Part shown: piece by piece, positions 1-10,026 of the stretch | Layout of the letters: each line of letters begins with the position of its first letter | Numbering within the stretch: position 1 is the first letter of the stretch | NCBI GenBank assembly: GCA_002049455.2 | Contig: KV918850.1 | Coordinates: forward strand, 62,001 to 126,000 | Direction of reading: 5' to 3' | Length of the DNA stretch: 64,000 nucleotides | DNA from: Porphyra umbilicalis | Taxonomy: Eukaryota > Rhodophyta > Bangiophyceae > Bangiales > Bangiaceae | Program-made: the position numbers and the translations under genes | The notes under the pieces: model-generated | What the model was told of the DNA's origin: nothing | What the model saw: the letters and a program-made list of their open reading frames with translations, nothing else | Databases searched by the model: none

Positions 1-705
1 GTTGCTCCCTTGACACGGAAGGGATCGGAAGAAATTCTCAAAAAAAAGAAGGATCCCGGTTCTGCACGGAAGTGGCGGTGGGAGAGCCAATAGGACGTCT
101 CAGATTTGTGCTGAGCAGCTGTTTACGGCTGCGTTTAACCAATAGATGGCCAGTTCCACAAGAACCGTACCGCCAGGAACCGTTCCTGGTCCATGAGGAC
201 AGAATTGGGGGATCAGCAATATCAAGACGATGGTCATGAGGAATTACCTGGATGGATCGGCTCGCCCTGATCCTCAGACACACATGAGATGGCCCAGCAG
301 ATAGTTTTTGGAGGTGTTCCTCGGAACTAACTTCAACCAATCGGCAAACGGTCCGTCGGACCGTTCGACGGACAGCTCCTGGGACGGTTCGTCGAAGTTG
401 TCTGCTGGAAATGTTGGGCAAGATGTTTTAGGAGTGCGGTCCTGAACCCATTCAGGTGGGCTCCTTGGATGACGATGAACTCGTTTGCTCAGGCGCACAT
501 CCTGCGGATACGTGTAATCATAAAAGATTCCTGGCATCACACGGGTCCGAGAGTTCCCTCGCTTCATATGTAAGCAATTGCTTGCAGTGCTCTTGCCCAT
601 GTCTGCTCTCTGTCCCCCCTTCCGCACCAGCAGGTCACCCCGTCCGCGGTCCGGTTTCTGGCACCGTCAGGGAGAGCACCTGTCGTCTTGATCGGAGCTA
701 CGGAC
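1..705. other. Left flank, no supported gene
   Basis: I see no gene here. Short open frames on both strands have no domain signal and no consistent start. A perfect hairpin lies at 347-365 (8-base arms, 3-base loop) within a longer stretch of inverted motifs ending near 400. The stretch may be the 5' flank or left end of the KDZ-type element that follows, but I found no terminal inverted repeat matching anything to its right. Confidence 0.5.
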
Positions 706-3700
706 ATGAACGGATCAAAGAGACGCAAGCGTGGACCTCGTGCGTCGTCGTACTTTTGCTTTGAGGTTGACGACCCTGTGCCTGTGCCTCGTCACTCGGT
801 GGGACAAGCGTCTGCTGATGTGAGCGCCCCTGCAGGCTCACGCGCTTCGTTGCCTCACGCTGGTGGCGGCGCTGAGATTAGTGGATCGAGTTCTGGGAGT
901 GACGATGACTTGGAACAGGATATCCGTCACGTGCACCCTCTCATGGTTCCTCCCGTGCTTCCTTCCGGCGGTGATGACGTGGACGTAGACGAAAGCGGGT
1001 GTAGTCCATCCGCATCAACGACCGACACAGAGTTCTCCAGTATGTCAATGGAGGACAGCGTAAACTTTTCTTCTCGACGGGAGCTACTCTGCTACGGGTA
1101 TCTGTATGGACGTGCACGGTTGTCAACAAGACAGTACGACATTATGCGTAGCGTAGAGAACTCTTTCTCGTCCGCAGAGAGATGGCCATCCAGATGGCGT
1201 CGGCAGCAAGTGAGAAGAAAGCTCCTGCTCGCAGCCGCACCTGTGAGGAAGCAGATTACATCCAGGCAGTTCCCGTCGGGCAAAGGAAAGTCACCAAGGA
1301 CGCTTCTTGACGTTGTCGTTCCGTACACAACGTTTTCAGAACATGTGAGGCGAGACTTCGCCGATTCTTTGACAGCCGCCATATTTCATCATGAGGGTGA
1401 CGCATTGGTTGGGACAACAGATAGCCCAACAGAGTTCTTCCAGACAGTTGCGGCGACCGATCCTGGGCGCTATAACTTTCGGCGTCAGATTAGGCTGGAA
1501 GGCAGAATCTACGCACTCGGAGACATTGTCAGTATGGCAATATCGGCGTCGGTGAGGCTCAAGGCCGTGCTACAGAGTACGGAGATAGCAACAGACGGCG
1601 AAGTGTCTTTGTCACCATCAGAGTATGCCTCCGGTGACGCTCTGCGGGTCGGAGACTTGACTGCCACGCTTATGCTGACAGCAGACTCGGCTCGACCGGC
1701 GCTGTTATCCTCATGCTTGACGGGAAACGGGACTTTTACGGCGCGATTCACCAGGTGCGGGACCATACATGCGATGCGCGTTCTGGGTTGCCAGCGGGGA
1801 GCGCCTACAGCTTGGAACGCTGTATCCTCCGTGTCTAGTATGAAGGTGGACGTGGCTGTTGTCAGGGAAGGAGCGCAGCTCGTGCCGAAGGATCCGTACA
1901 AGATCTGTGTCTCGTGGTATGGAGACCAGTACGGCACCATGAAGCGTCGACGGGGTGATGTTGAGGGGCACTACGGTGCATACACATCTGTCTCACTTGC
2001 TTTCAGGAGTTCCACTGTGCGTCCGCTGTTTTATCTTCCGCCTGGCGCTGCTTGTGCGCCATTGATAGCCGCCGTAGTCAAGGACCTATGCCACGCCTCC
2101 AAAACTGGGATCACAGTGTATGACGCTTTTACCCGGAGAAATGCACTGGTGCACATTTATCCTGCCGCCGGCATCTTCGACACTCCAATGGCGGCGAAGC
2201 TTTCCAACACAATTGGCGCTACGGGTGTGGAGCACTGTACTAGTTGCGACATTGTCGGTCTAAAAACGACTTCCGAAAGAAAGGACCGCGCGATGAGCAG
2301 CGCGACGGTTTTTGACGTCAGAGACGCACGGTATGCTCGCTTCCAAGAACGTACTGTTGCTGTACAGCTAGCGGTCGTTGGTGCTGGCCTGAGTTCTGAG
2401 GGAACCATCAAAGCAGCGCTTTTGCTGAACGGGATTCAGAAAGGTCCTGGTGACCAGTTCATGGGTTTGGCCGAGGCCCGCGGGGCGGGGTCTTTCGACG
2501 TCCACGAGCACGTCGTAGTGGCGCCATCCCATCTGATATTCTTCAACCTAGCCAGCCCGCTCCTGCAACAGGTGTACAATGCGCTGTCAATCCTCCAAAG
2601 GGACGAATTTGTGATGAACATGCGTTCGTGTTCCCAGCATATGCCCCGACATACCGTCCTCAAGGCGTTTGAGCCAGAGAAGATGGGTGGCACGACGTTG
2701 TCCATGTCCGACTATGCTGTTATTCTCACTATTGCTCCGACAGTGCTGGATGACATGCACTCTCGAGCGGTGCTACCAACGCTGGCAGCGTCTGTTCTTG
2801 TGGCGCTCAAAGCTCTACGTGCCTTTACGAACGCGTTGTTCTTCCGCCCAACAATTCGGAACGATGGGGAACATGCAGTCCGCAACAAGCCAACCGTTCA
2901 AACGCTACAGCTGTTGGGATGTGCTCTGCTGACCGAGCTCGGCTCCCTCACAAGGAAAGGGATCAATTGGGAAAAGCCAAGCGTGCACAGACTCCTCGAG
3001 CTTCTCTATCGGACCCTGCCGCTGGTGAAAATTGGGCCAGCCATATGCGAGCTGCTCTTCGAGAAGTTTCACCAAGTCTCAAAGAGAGAAATCGCGCGGA
3101 GCAACAGTCAAGATCCTGCTGGCTTCTCAATGCAGAGATGGCGGGATGTTGAGGTTCTCTCCAGGGTCGTTGCTGCTCCTGAGAAGCACGGAATTCCACA
3201 GGAGTGGTTAAGAGATCCTGACGGACATGAAACTGAAGCTGTGCTTCAGCACAAGCTCGGATTTGGCTCTTGGTTTCCGGACAAGCGTACCGAGGCGTGG
3301 TCGACACGAGGAGCGAAGCAGTGTTCGCATGTTGGCGCTTTATGGACCGAACACGCTGCTGGCAGGGTATTGAGCTTCTGGAAGAGTGCGAAGAGCAATT
3401 GTCATCTCTTCAAAGTGCATGAAGGCGCTACTGTTTCCGTGTTGCAGACCCTTCCGACGCGGACCGAAGCCAGCTCGGCACAACCTGTGCCCGAAACAGT
3501 GCCCGAATTGCAATTCTACAAGGTGGTCGATGTTGCTACGATTGAGCAACAGGTTTTCATATCATGCCAGCGGTGGCTGCCTCGGGTACATCACTCGGTC
3601 GGCAACAGTGGCTCTTCCCAGACTACATCGGCAGCCGCCGACGGCGGACCATCATTGGTAGAACTTGAAGACCCGACGAGACGGTGCATCGTACCCTGCG

Positions 3701-3792
3701 AGAACGTGAAGGAGCTCGCGCTCGCTGTTCCAATTGGGTCGACTTTCCGATTGTTCTCCAAGCGGTCCGGCTTCCCATTCAAATGTGGTTGA
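706..3792 (+). CDS. KDZ/tnp2-type transposase, intronless
   Basis: Predicted cut-and-paste transposase of the broad tnp2/KDZ (Kyakuja-Dileera-Zisupton) group. The first ATG is at 706; the frame is open from 688 but only with TTG. The N-terminal 110 residues are basic, then Ser/acidic and probably disordered. The catalytic-core pattern is visible: an acidic residue at D407 (motif WYGDQYG) followed by a block ending in FYLP, then D492 in GIFDTPMAAKLSN followed by a CxxC pair (C511/C514). This is the arrangement of the D-rich block and Cys pair of this family. A C-terminal E/H/K/N block follows (ELLFEKFHQVSKREIARSN, near residues 782-800). Length 1028 aa is normal for the group. Codon use is balanced, unlike the very GC-rich genes at 54-63 kb. 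No intron or internal stop is seen, so the gene looks intact. It converges on the JmjC/Ulp1-like frame. Family membership is from motif order, not a search. Confidence 0.72.
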   Translation: MNGSKRRKRGPRASSYFCFEVDDPVPVPRHSVGQASADVSAPAGSRASLPHAGGGAEISGSSSGSDDDLEQDIRHVHPLMVPPVLPSGGDDVDVDESGCSPSASTTDTEFSSMSMEDSVNFSSRRELLCYGYLYGRARLSTRQYDIMRSVENSFSSAERWPSRWRRQQVRRKLLLAAAPVRKQITSRQFPSGKGKSPRTLLDVVVPYTTFSEHVRRDFADSLTAAIFHHEGDALVGTTDSPTEFFQTVAATDPGRYNFRRQIRLEGRIYALGDIVSMAISASVRLKAVLQSTEIATDGEVSLSPSEYASGDALRVGDLTATLMLTADSARPALLSSCLTGNGTFTARFTRCGTIHAMRVLGCQRGAPTAWNAVSSVSSMKVDVAVVREGAQLVPKDPYKICVSWYGDQYGTMKRRRGDVEGHYGAYTSVSLAFRSSTVRPLFYLPPGAACAPLIAAVVKDLCHASKTGITVYDAFTRRNALVHIYPAAGIFDTPMAAKLSNTIGATGVEHCTSCDIVGLKTTSERKDRAMSSATVFDVRDARYARFQERTVAVQLAVVGAGLSSEGTIKAALLLNGIQKGPGDQFMGLAEARGAGSFDVHEHVVVAPSHLIFFNLASPLLQQVYNALSILQRDEFVMNMRSCSQHMPRHTVLKAFEPEKMGGTTLSMSDYAVILTIAPTVLDDMHSRAVLPTLAASVLVALKALRAFTNALFFRPTIRNDGEHAVRNKPTVQTLQLLGCALLTELGSLTRKGINWEKPSVHRLLELLYRTLPLVKIGPAICELLFEKFHQVSKREIARSNSQDPAGFSMQRWRDVEVLSRVVAAPEKHGIPQEWLRDPDGHETEAVLQHKLGFGSWFPDKRTEAWSTRGAKQCSHVGALWTEHAAGRVLSFWKSAKSNCHLFKVHEGATVSVLQTLPTRTEASSAQPVPETVPELQFYKVVDVATIEQQVFISCQRWLPRVHHSVGNSGSSQTTSAAADGGPSLVELEDPTRRCIVPCENVKELALAVPIGSTFRLFSKRSGFPFKCG

Positions 3793-4389
3793 TTCCGTGT
3801 ACCAACGAAACGAGTGTTATCTGCTTTATTGATTTCCCTGTTTCGAACTTCAAAACATCCGTCATACTTTCACATGTTGTTAACAAGCCCTTCATGCACA
3901 GCGAAACAACGCGAAATTGGTAGTACAGCTTTTTGCGAAACCCCAGTGGTTGGTAGGTATTTGAAAAGTCGATATGTGTGCGCTGCACTCTGAACTGTTC
4001 AGCTGCCTGAACATAATCTCGCCTTATTTCTATCTTGGGCCCGGAGTAGCCCACCGTATGGGAATGCGAGCTCCGCGAAGATTAAAAATAATATCGTTTT
4101 TCAGACAAATATATATTATTGAAAAAGAGATCCCAAAAGTATAATCAAGAGCGAATGCATTTCATGCCACCCGCCGAAGTAGTCTCCTCAGTCCACGAAC
4201 AAGCTCCATCCCAGCATCCCCACACAGACGAGACACCACCAAAGGATCGTGGGAACCTTTCACGACTACCATGGTGTTCTTGCCCACTTCCTCCCGGTGC
4301 CACTCGTCATAGGTGGTTGAGACACAGCGCCAGCATGACGGAGGAGCTTCCACCTGCGCTCTTGCCCCGAAGTACTTAATGCACGTACG
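3793..4389. other. Intergenic spacer between convergent genes
   Basis: A 597-base gap between the 3' end of the KDZ-type gene and the 3' end of the JmjC frame. It is AT-richer than its neighbours around 4080-4125, with several AATAAA-like runs on both strands that could serve as polyadenylation signals for both genes. Short open frames here have no recognisable content. Confidence 0.5.
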
Positions 4390-5706
4390 TCATACTACGG
4401 CGGCGACCCAGCAAAGGGCATTCCAGTCTTTGCAAAGGGCGCCGTCCCTGGAGTGGTCGACGCGCATATCGTTTGGGTCCAGGGACGGAGGTGTTCGGGC
4501 CATCCAGAGGAACTTGCGCACGGCTTCCGATACGCCACTGTGAGGCACCACCGACACTTTCCCGTCTCGGGAGTTGACAAAGACTGCAATGGTGTCCACG
4601 CACTTGGAGACAAACTTCTCGGCCACTGTGACGTCCATGGAAAAGTGCTCGGGATTGCACGCTTCCAGGATGGTCGCGTCTCCCCACCACCACTTCCCTG
4701 CTACCAGTTGTTGAGATGACTGGATAATCATCTTCTCAAGAGGATAGGGCACGTGGCGGCCCAACGCCCGGGCGCACTCGCCGTGCTCAATCCCCAGGCG
4801 CCACCAGCAGGGGGTGGGGCAGTTGGTAGCCGACGTGTGGTTGACACCCAGGTTCATCCCACTGTGGAGTGCCCCAGCCGCGGTCACAATGAATTCACCT
4901 GCTCGTTGCTCGTCTCGCGTGATCTGAACACCGTGGTCTAGGAAAAAGTTCGGTGGGAAGAGCACGCGCTTGCTAGCCAGTATGTCCCAGACGTTTCCGT
5001 CTGCCGCGGTCAACACGAACGGATCCATGTACTTCAGCAAGAGAGCTTTGACAAGTGATCGCTGGTGTGCCGGCACGACCCACCATACCTTGGCCTTGCC
5101 CGATTGGCAGTAGGATACAGAGGGAAGCATGCTGTCCTCCATATGCCACGGGAACATCGTCCCAAGCGACCCGCGATAAAGCATGTTCGTTGTCATACCC
5201 TCGTACGTCGTGGACGTTTGCGCCGAACCGAAGTGGTTGAGGGTTCTTGGACTCGAAAGTCGGCTAGACGGAAGTAGGCGCGGTGTCTGAGAGGCAAACA
5301 TCGGATCACCTGGGCTGCGGCTCAGCCCATCTTCAGGACTGGGGAGCACATCGCTAGGATAGAACAGTTCAACGGCTTGGACAGCCGGTCTGTTGTACTC
5401 CACGTCTTGCCGAAGTCTGGACCCAGAACTGTTTGTACTAGGTCCGTGCGCAACGACTTGGTGCCAAAAGAGACCGGGCTCGTTGATGCTCTCCATAAAA
5501 CGCTGCTCACTGAATCCGGGGACGGCAGTCTTCAGAGCTTCCGTTCCCAGCCGACTGGCAACACGAACCTGCTGGAGGGTCATCATCTTTGATTTCCATC
5601 GGGGAAGCAGGTCTCTCATGCCCATCGTCTCGAGTCCCGAAATGTCCGGGCCACTCATGTCCGTGCTGACAATCGTGGGATAACATGGAAAACTTTGAAT
5701 CCGCAC
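4390..5706 (-). CDS. JmjC-domain Fe(II)/2-oxoglutarate dioxygenase
   Basis: Predicted Jumonji-C oxygenase, closest in pattern to the KDM4/JARID group of histone demethylases. Counting from 5706, the core runs from about residue 170 to 300: YEGMTTNMLYRG, then FPWHMED with iron ligands H188 and E190, then KVWWVVPAHQ with the 2-oxoglutarate-binding Lys position, then AGEF and ALHSGMNLGVNH with the third iron ligand H281. All three metal ligands are present, so the enzyme could be active. The first ATG is at 5658 (422 aa); 5706 is GTG. The frame continues upstream, interrupted only by one TAA at 5737-5739, into the Ulp1-like frame, whose last 30 codons end in an Rx4LKPP segment faintly like a JmjN end. 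The gene could therefore be the C-terminal half of a fusion, joined by a short intron or broken by one nonsense change. A JmjC enzyme beside a KDZ-type transposase is unusual. The domain call is strong; the substrate is unknown. Confidence 0.85.
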   Translation of the reverse strand: MRIQSFPCYPTIVSTDMSGPDISGLETMGMRDLLPRWKSKMMTLQQVRVASRLGTEALKTAVPGFSEQRFMESINEPGLFWHQVVAHGPSTNSSGSRLRQDVEYNRPAVQAVELFYPSDVLPSPEDGLSRSPGDPMFASQTPRLLPSSRLSSPRTLNHFGSAQTSTTYEGMTTNMLYRGSLGTMFPWHMEDSMLPSVSYCQSGKAKVWWVVPAHQRSLVKALLLKYMDPFVLTAADGNVWDILASKRVLFPPNFFLDHGVQITRDEQRAGEFIVTAAGALHSGMNLGVNHTSATNCPTPCWWRLGIEHGECARALGRHVPYPLEKMIIQSSQQLVAGKWWWGDATILEACNPEHFSMDVTVAEKFVSKCVDTIAVFVNSRDGKVSVVPHSGVSEAVRKFLWMARTPPSLDPNDMRVDHSRDGALCKDWNALCWVAAVV

Positions 5707-5736
5707 CAGAATCTTTCCGCAGGATGGCAGAGCACA

Positions 5737-8700
5737 TTAAGGAGGTTTCAAGGCAGATCTGATGCGGAAAACTACCACGCCCTGATCGGAGAGTACTTTC
5801 GCTTGTTGGCGAATCAAGTACGGAAGTCCGTGCTCTGGGTGAGTATTTACCAGCACTACATGCGCATTCACGAGTGGCTTGGCGGACGTGGTGGTGGCAC
5901 GTCGTCGGCACTGGTCACGGGCTGCTCCACTGGCGGGTGCCGGGCGCTTTGTTCTGTGACCACCCTCTCCCCTTGAATCGCTTCGGCCACCACTAGGGCG
6001 TGCAACACCACGCCCCTCATGAACAGCACACAGGCCAATGTCTTCTCGTCGACCACTGGACAATCTCGCTTCCGCCTCTTGGTCCTTGATGGCTGATGTA
6101 GTGCTGCTCTTTCCACCAGTCGTGTGCCTGCGTACCGTGGTCCTGCATGAAATCTCTCTGGTGGAACCTCTTGCAAAAGGGACGTCCTTTCCAACCATGC
6201 TGACCTGCTCTGTGGCCAACACGGACGACGTACTGTGTGTTTGTTTCGAGCTGTCGTCGTGACTGGTATCCCCTCCCGACCTGCTGCTTGATTCACCCGA
6301 CGCTGTCGAGGACGCGTATTTAATGGGAGATGTGGGCGGTGTGGGCGGCAGAATGCGACGCGAGCCGGAGGTGGAGCAGGAGTCTGAAGAGGGTTGCAGA
6401 GCCGCCCCGCTATCGGTACTGCCATGGCTCCCCGGAGCGGATGGTGAGCCGCTTGACGTGGAAGACCGGGTGCTACCGCTTGAGCGGCTGCGCGTCGAAT
6501 AAGATCGACCGCTGGTGCTGCAACCTGCCGAGCTCGAGGAGTGCACGGACGATTCTGAAGAACGATCGGGGGTGCCTCTCTCCAACTCCATCGGGGCTGC
6601 TCTTCCATCATCCCCTGCCACTTGGGACATTCGCCGCGTTGACACGACGCGCACGGCAGCGTCAACGACTAGTGGCAGGCCAGATCCCAAGGGAAGAGGT
6701 ACCCACACAGAGGGATCGTCTTGATGAATCCTTTCATTTCTTAGGCCAGAAACGCCGAAGTCACCACATAAAGCATCACAGATGCCTCCATCCCGGTCAG
6801 CACGACCGCCGTCCGAAGCTCCATGGCGCCTGCGGACGTTCTCACCAACTAATCCCTCCTTCGTAGATGCTGGCAGCTGCTGGCGTGTCCTGCGTAGCGT
6901 CTTGTGCTCGTTAGTGGCCACTGGCCAACCTGGAGTCCGTGGAAGGTGCGCTAGGACGGGATGTACCACATGATGCGCCACGGATGGACCGGCAAAGGTC
7001 GCTGTAGGCGACGTCCCGGTCAGCAGAACTGGCTGTGGAACGGGGTAGCGGTCTCCCCTCGTCCCCCTAGTACGTCGAGAACCGTCCGGAACCCTTCCAC
7101 CTCCAGCACTCTCAAAAGGCACGTCTCCGGCATCATCGTGACCTCCGCTTGCGTCACTGTCATCGTCATCGCCATCGCGCCGTCGGCGAAGGGGTGCTCC
7201 CTCGTCACGGCACGCTGCACCGCGGGCATCAGCATCTCGTTCGGCATCATCGTGACCTCCGTTTAGGTCACTGTCATCGTCATCTCCACCCCGCCGTCGG
7301 CAAAGGGGTGCTCCTTCGTCACGGCACGTTGCACCACTGGCATCAGCATCATGTTCTCGCCCGACGCCAGTAGCTGCAGATCGATCTCGTGTGCGTCGTC
7401 GGCTCGCTCCGCCTTCCACCAATGCCGGTCCAGCTGAGGCACGTTGGTCAGGTGTGCTGTCGCGCCAGTCGTACTCATGGTCCCGCACTGCAGCGCTAGA
7501 GTCGCGACGACCCGCCTCTAGAATTGGCTTCAACCGCTTGAGGCGGGCGCCAAGGCTGGAAAGCGCATCACCCGGTGACGCATTGGGCTCCTTGTTGGGA
7601 GTGCGTGCGGTGGCGGATGTGCGGGCACGGCCGCCGTCGACGAGCTGAACAGCGAGCGATGGATCAGTCACGGCGCCGGCGTATGGAGTGACCGCTGCAC
7701 CAACCGACAGCGGAGTCTTCATCATGGCAGATGCGTCACTGGTGTCCTCGCCGGAACACCACGGGCCGCCAGAGAGAAGTAGGCGGCGGGCAGCTGCCGC
7801 GCGACGTAGGTTCTCTGCACTAGACCGCTTCTTTGCTTGAACGAGGTCGAGGATGCTGCATGCCACCGCACCAGGGCTTCGCACTCCGGTCCAATCCAGC
7901 TCCGTTGCGTCTTGCAGCAACTTTCTCGCGTGTTGAGGGGATGAGCACGTCAAGAAGCACAAGAAAGAAATCAACATACATCCGCCATCCACCCGAGGAC
8001 GGTCCGGCAGCTGCATTGGGGCGACGGTAACATAGCGCAACAGTGACTTCTCGACCACACGGGCATTGTCCTCCTCTTTGCCGTGCTCCACAAAGCCCCG
8101 ACTGATTGCCTTGCTGAGAACACGGAAGAGGAACGACACGCATGAGTCGGCCGATGTCGAGTCATTAGGTCGTCTACACGGATCAAGAACCCGCAATGAG
8201 GATGCCCAGGTGTGCTTGTCGCGTCGGTGGTGGCCTTCCTCCACATTGGAGAGCATCGGTAGGTCCAGAGCCAGCCCCGCAAAGACAACGGCAAGCCACC
8301 GCCCGCCGTGGCGGATGGGTGCGACCAGCAGACCCGCAGAGAACCAACAAGGTACTCGTGGATCTCTGCGCGACTGAAAAGCGGCGCACAAGAACTCCAC
8401 CGCGCGCCTCTCATCACGCGCACTCCCCACCCAGGACGGCAGATGTAGCGCCGTACGATGACGCGTGTCCGCCGTCTCTCTGGTCAACCAAGCAGTGCAC
8501 GTGTCCATGACCCTTGAAGACAGTAACACACGTTCGGAAAGCCCCACAGAGGTCAACGCCGACGTGTCGTGATGCGAGAGGTGCTCCCAAGCAAGCGCAT
8601 TGTCCGGCAAAGCGACCTGCGCCTGGTGACGGTGGGCGAGGTGGCCAGAGAGACCTGATACCTCGCGAGTTCCACGAGAGGGAGATGCATCCTTACGAGA

Positions 8701-10026
8701 AGCACGTTGGAGGCCAGAGGCAGGTTGACGGCCGCGGTCAGAAGAAGCGGGGTGCCGAACTGAGGAAGGTGCGGACAATGATTGTGCCGCGGTATCCCGC
8801 AACAAGGCGGGCCGTGGTGAGCGTAATGGAGTCGAAGCGCGGTCCGTAGCCGAGGGTGCGAGCGGTGCAACTCGGCAGTTTCCCTGGCAGCAGTTGGTAG
8901 CCATAGGTGAAACCACGTACCGAGCCACGGCTTCGACGGCTGAGCCGCCGCGCTTCAACATGCCGGATGCAGCACAGAGCCCCTTGCCCAGACGCAGAGC
9001 ATTTCCACAGCTGCTCTTACATCCTTCCGCCGCCGTGGCAACGGCATCCAAATCCACCGATGGCGCCACTAACCGCAACGCACTGATAACACTGCCCACC
9101 GCGAGTGTGCAAGGTCCACCCTTCCGCTCGATTTGCCCCTCCCCGACGTCCAACAAAACCGTTGCCAGCAAGTCAATGGGAGGGCTAGAGGAGCATTCCC
9201 TCTCCTCAACTGGCGACTCATCACCACACTCTTGCGGCTCTTTCAAGCCGGGGCGCGTCGGCTCGCGCCGAGGCAAAGTGACAGCCGTCTGGGGCTGATG
9301 TGCAGCAGGATACGCGGCGTGAATCGCCATCCGGGGCAACCGCGAGGCCGGAGCGGCAGGGGTGGGATGGTAGTAAGAGGGCGCAACAGGATAACACGGG
9401 GGCCCTACCGGGGTGTACCCCATGGGCGGGGGAGCAAGAGAAGGAGTGGCAGCCGAGTAAAAGCCGTAGGGATTGTGGTAGGCATCGTATTGTTGCAGGC
9501 GCCCAGGTGGAACGGGAGGATATTGTGGGTGGTGGGGGTAGGATGGCGGGTGAGGGATGCCACCAGCCCCTGAATCGACATCACCAGGCCAAGCATCACC
9601 ACCCGCCGCGGCAGGCCGATCGCTCCAAGCCGGACCGGCGCCCGCGCTCGAGCCACGTGGCGGAACATCTGCTTCGTGTGGTTTCCGAGCACCGCGGCGC
9701 ACTCCGCGCCGGACGCGTGATCGTCTCACCGCGGCGCCACACGCCGGGCCACCCCGTCCACGTGCGCTGTCCGCGGACCCTCCTCCCGCAGTACTCGCAG
9801 GTGCACATGCACCGTCCTCATCAGATCGCGCTCCCTGCGTGGGCTGCTTTCTCTTGCGATCCAATGGGGCCCGCCGTGTAGCCCCAAGCCCGCTCAATGC
9901 GGGTCCACAAATTGCTGGTACACACGTTCGCCTTGAAAAGCACCCGACGAAAACGCGCCAGTGCGAGCGCGCAAAATGGGCGCACAACAAGAAGGTTGCG
10001 TCACACCCCGGCGCCCGGTGCGGCAT
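5737..10026 (-). CDS. Large protein with divergent Ulp1 (C48)-like protease region
   Basis: A 1429-codon open frame counted from the ATG at 10026; the frame is open from 10089 with GTG. The N-terminal part is Pro/Tyr-rich and probably disordered. Roughly 8560-7900 encodes a stretch ordered like an Ulp1/SENP (C48) peptidase: LLSSRVMD, HLPSWVG, LVAPIRHGGRWLAVVF (the usual HW position), RVLDP (the usual Asp), and APMQLPDRPRVDGGCMLISF (the usual Gln then Asp-Cys). The His position reads Arg, with a His three residues earlier, and the Cys is displaced within DGGC, so activity is uncertain. Later come two 38-residue acidic/Arg repeats (7131-7355) and a long Ser-rich stretch. The last 30 codons precede a single TAA, and the same frame then becomes the JmjC protein. 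Ulp1-like domains are known cargo of plant Mutator and CACTA elements, which fits the transposase next door. The 5' end lies inside the first degenerate units of a 52-bp array, so the true start could be elsewhere. Confidence 0.5.
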   Translation of the reverse strand: MPHRAPGCDATFLLCAHFARSHWRVFVGCFSRRTCVPAICGPALSGLGATRRAPLDRKRKQPTQGARSDEDGACAPASTAGGGSADSARGRGGPACGAAVRRSRVRRGVRRGARKPHEADVPPRGSSAGAGPAWSDRPAAAGGDAWPGDVDSGAGGIPHPPSYPHHPQYPPVPPGRLQQYDAYHNPYGFYSAATPSLAPPPMGYTPVGPPCYPVAPSYYHPTPAAPASRLPRMAIHAAYPAAHQPQTAVTLPRREPTRPGLKEPQECGDESPVEERECSSSPPIDLLATVLLDVGEGQIERKGGPCTLAVGSVISALRLVAPSVDLDAVATAAEGCKSSCGNALRLGKGLCAASGMLKRGGSAVEAVARYVVSPMATNCCQGNCRVAPLAPSATDRASTPLRSPRPALLRDTAAQSLSAPSSVRHPASSDRGRQPASGLQRASRKDASPSRGTREVSGLSGHLAHRHQAQVALPDNALAWEHLSHHDTSALTSVGLSERVLLSSRVMDTCTAWLTRETADTRHRTALHLPSWVGSARDERRAVEFLCAAFQSRRDPRVPCWFSAGLLVAPIRHGGRWLAVVFAGLALDLPMLSNVEEGHHRRDKHTWASSLRVLDPCRRPNDSTSADSCVSFLFRVLSKAISRGFVEHGKEEDNARVVEKSLLRYVTVAPMQLPDRPRVDGGCMLISFLCFLTCSSPQHARKLLQDATELDWTGVRSPGAVACSILDLVQAKKRSSAENLRRAAAARRLLLSGGPWCSGEDTSDASAMMKTPLSVGAAVTPYAGAVTDPSLAVQLVDGGRARTSATARTPNKEPNASPGDALSSLGARLKRLKPILEAGRRDSSAAVRDHEYDWRDSTPDQRASAGPALVEGGASRRRTRDRSAATGVGREHDADASGATCRDEGAPLCRRRGGDDDDSDLNGGHDDAERDADARGAACRDEGAPLRRRRDGDDDDSDASGGHDDAGDVPFESAGGGRVPDGSRRTRGTRGDRYPVPQPVLLTGTSPTATFAGPSVAHHVVHPVLAHLPRTPGWPVATNEHKTLRRTRQQLPASTKEGLVGENVRRRHGASDGGRADRDGGICDALCGDFGVSGLRNERIHQDDPSVWVPLPLGSGLPLVVDAAVRVVSTRRMSQVAGDDGRAAPMELERGTPDRSSESSVHSSSSAGCSTSGRSYSTRSRSSGSTRSSTSSGSPSAPGSHGSTDSGAALQPSSDSCSTSGSRRILPPTPPTSPIKYASSTASGESSSRSGGDTSHDDSSKQTHSTSSVLATEQVSMVGKDVPFARGSTREISCRTTVRRHTTGGKSSTTSAIKDQEAEARLSSGRREDIGLCAVHEGRGVARPSGGRSDSRGEGGHRTKRPAPASGAARDQCRRRATTTSAKPLVNAHVVLVNTHPEHGLPYLIRQQAKVLSDQGVVVFRIRSALKPP
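7131..7355 (-). repeat. Internal 114-bp tandem duplication (two units)
   Basis: Two nearly identical 114-base units (start 7131 and 7245) inside the Ulp1-like frame. Each encodes a 38-residue block with a Cys-Arg-Asp-Glu-Gly-Ala-Pro core, an Arg cluster and an acidic run. The length is a multiple of three, so the reading frame is kept. Confidence 0.85.

Noticed and set aside
3793-4389. Small plus-strand genes in the convergent spacer
   Set aside because: Short frames with no domain; the region looks like overlapping 3' untranslated sequence.
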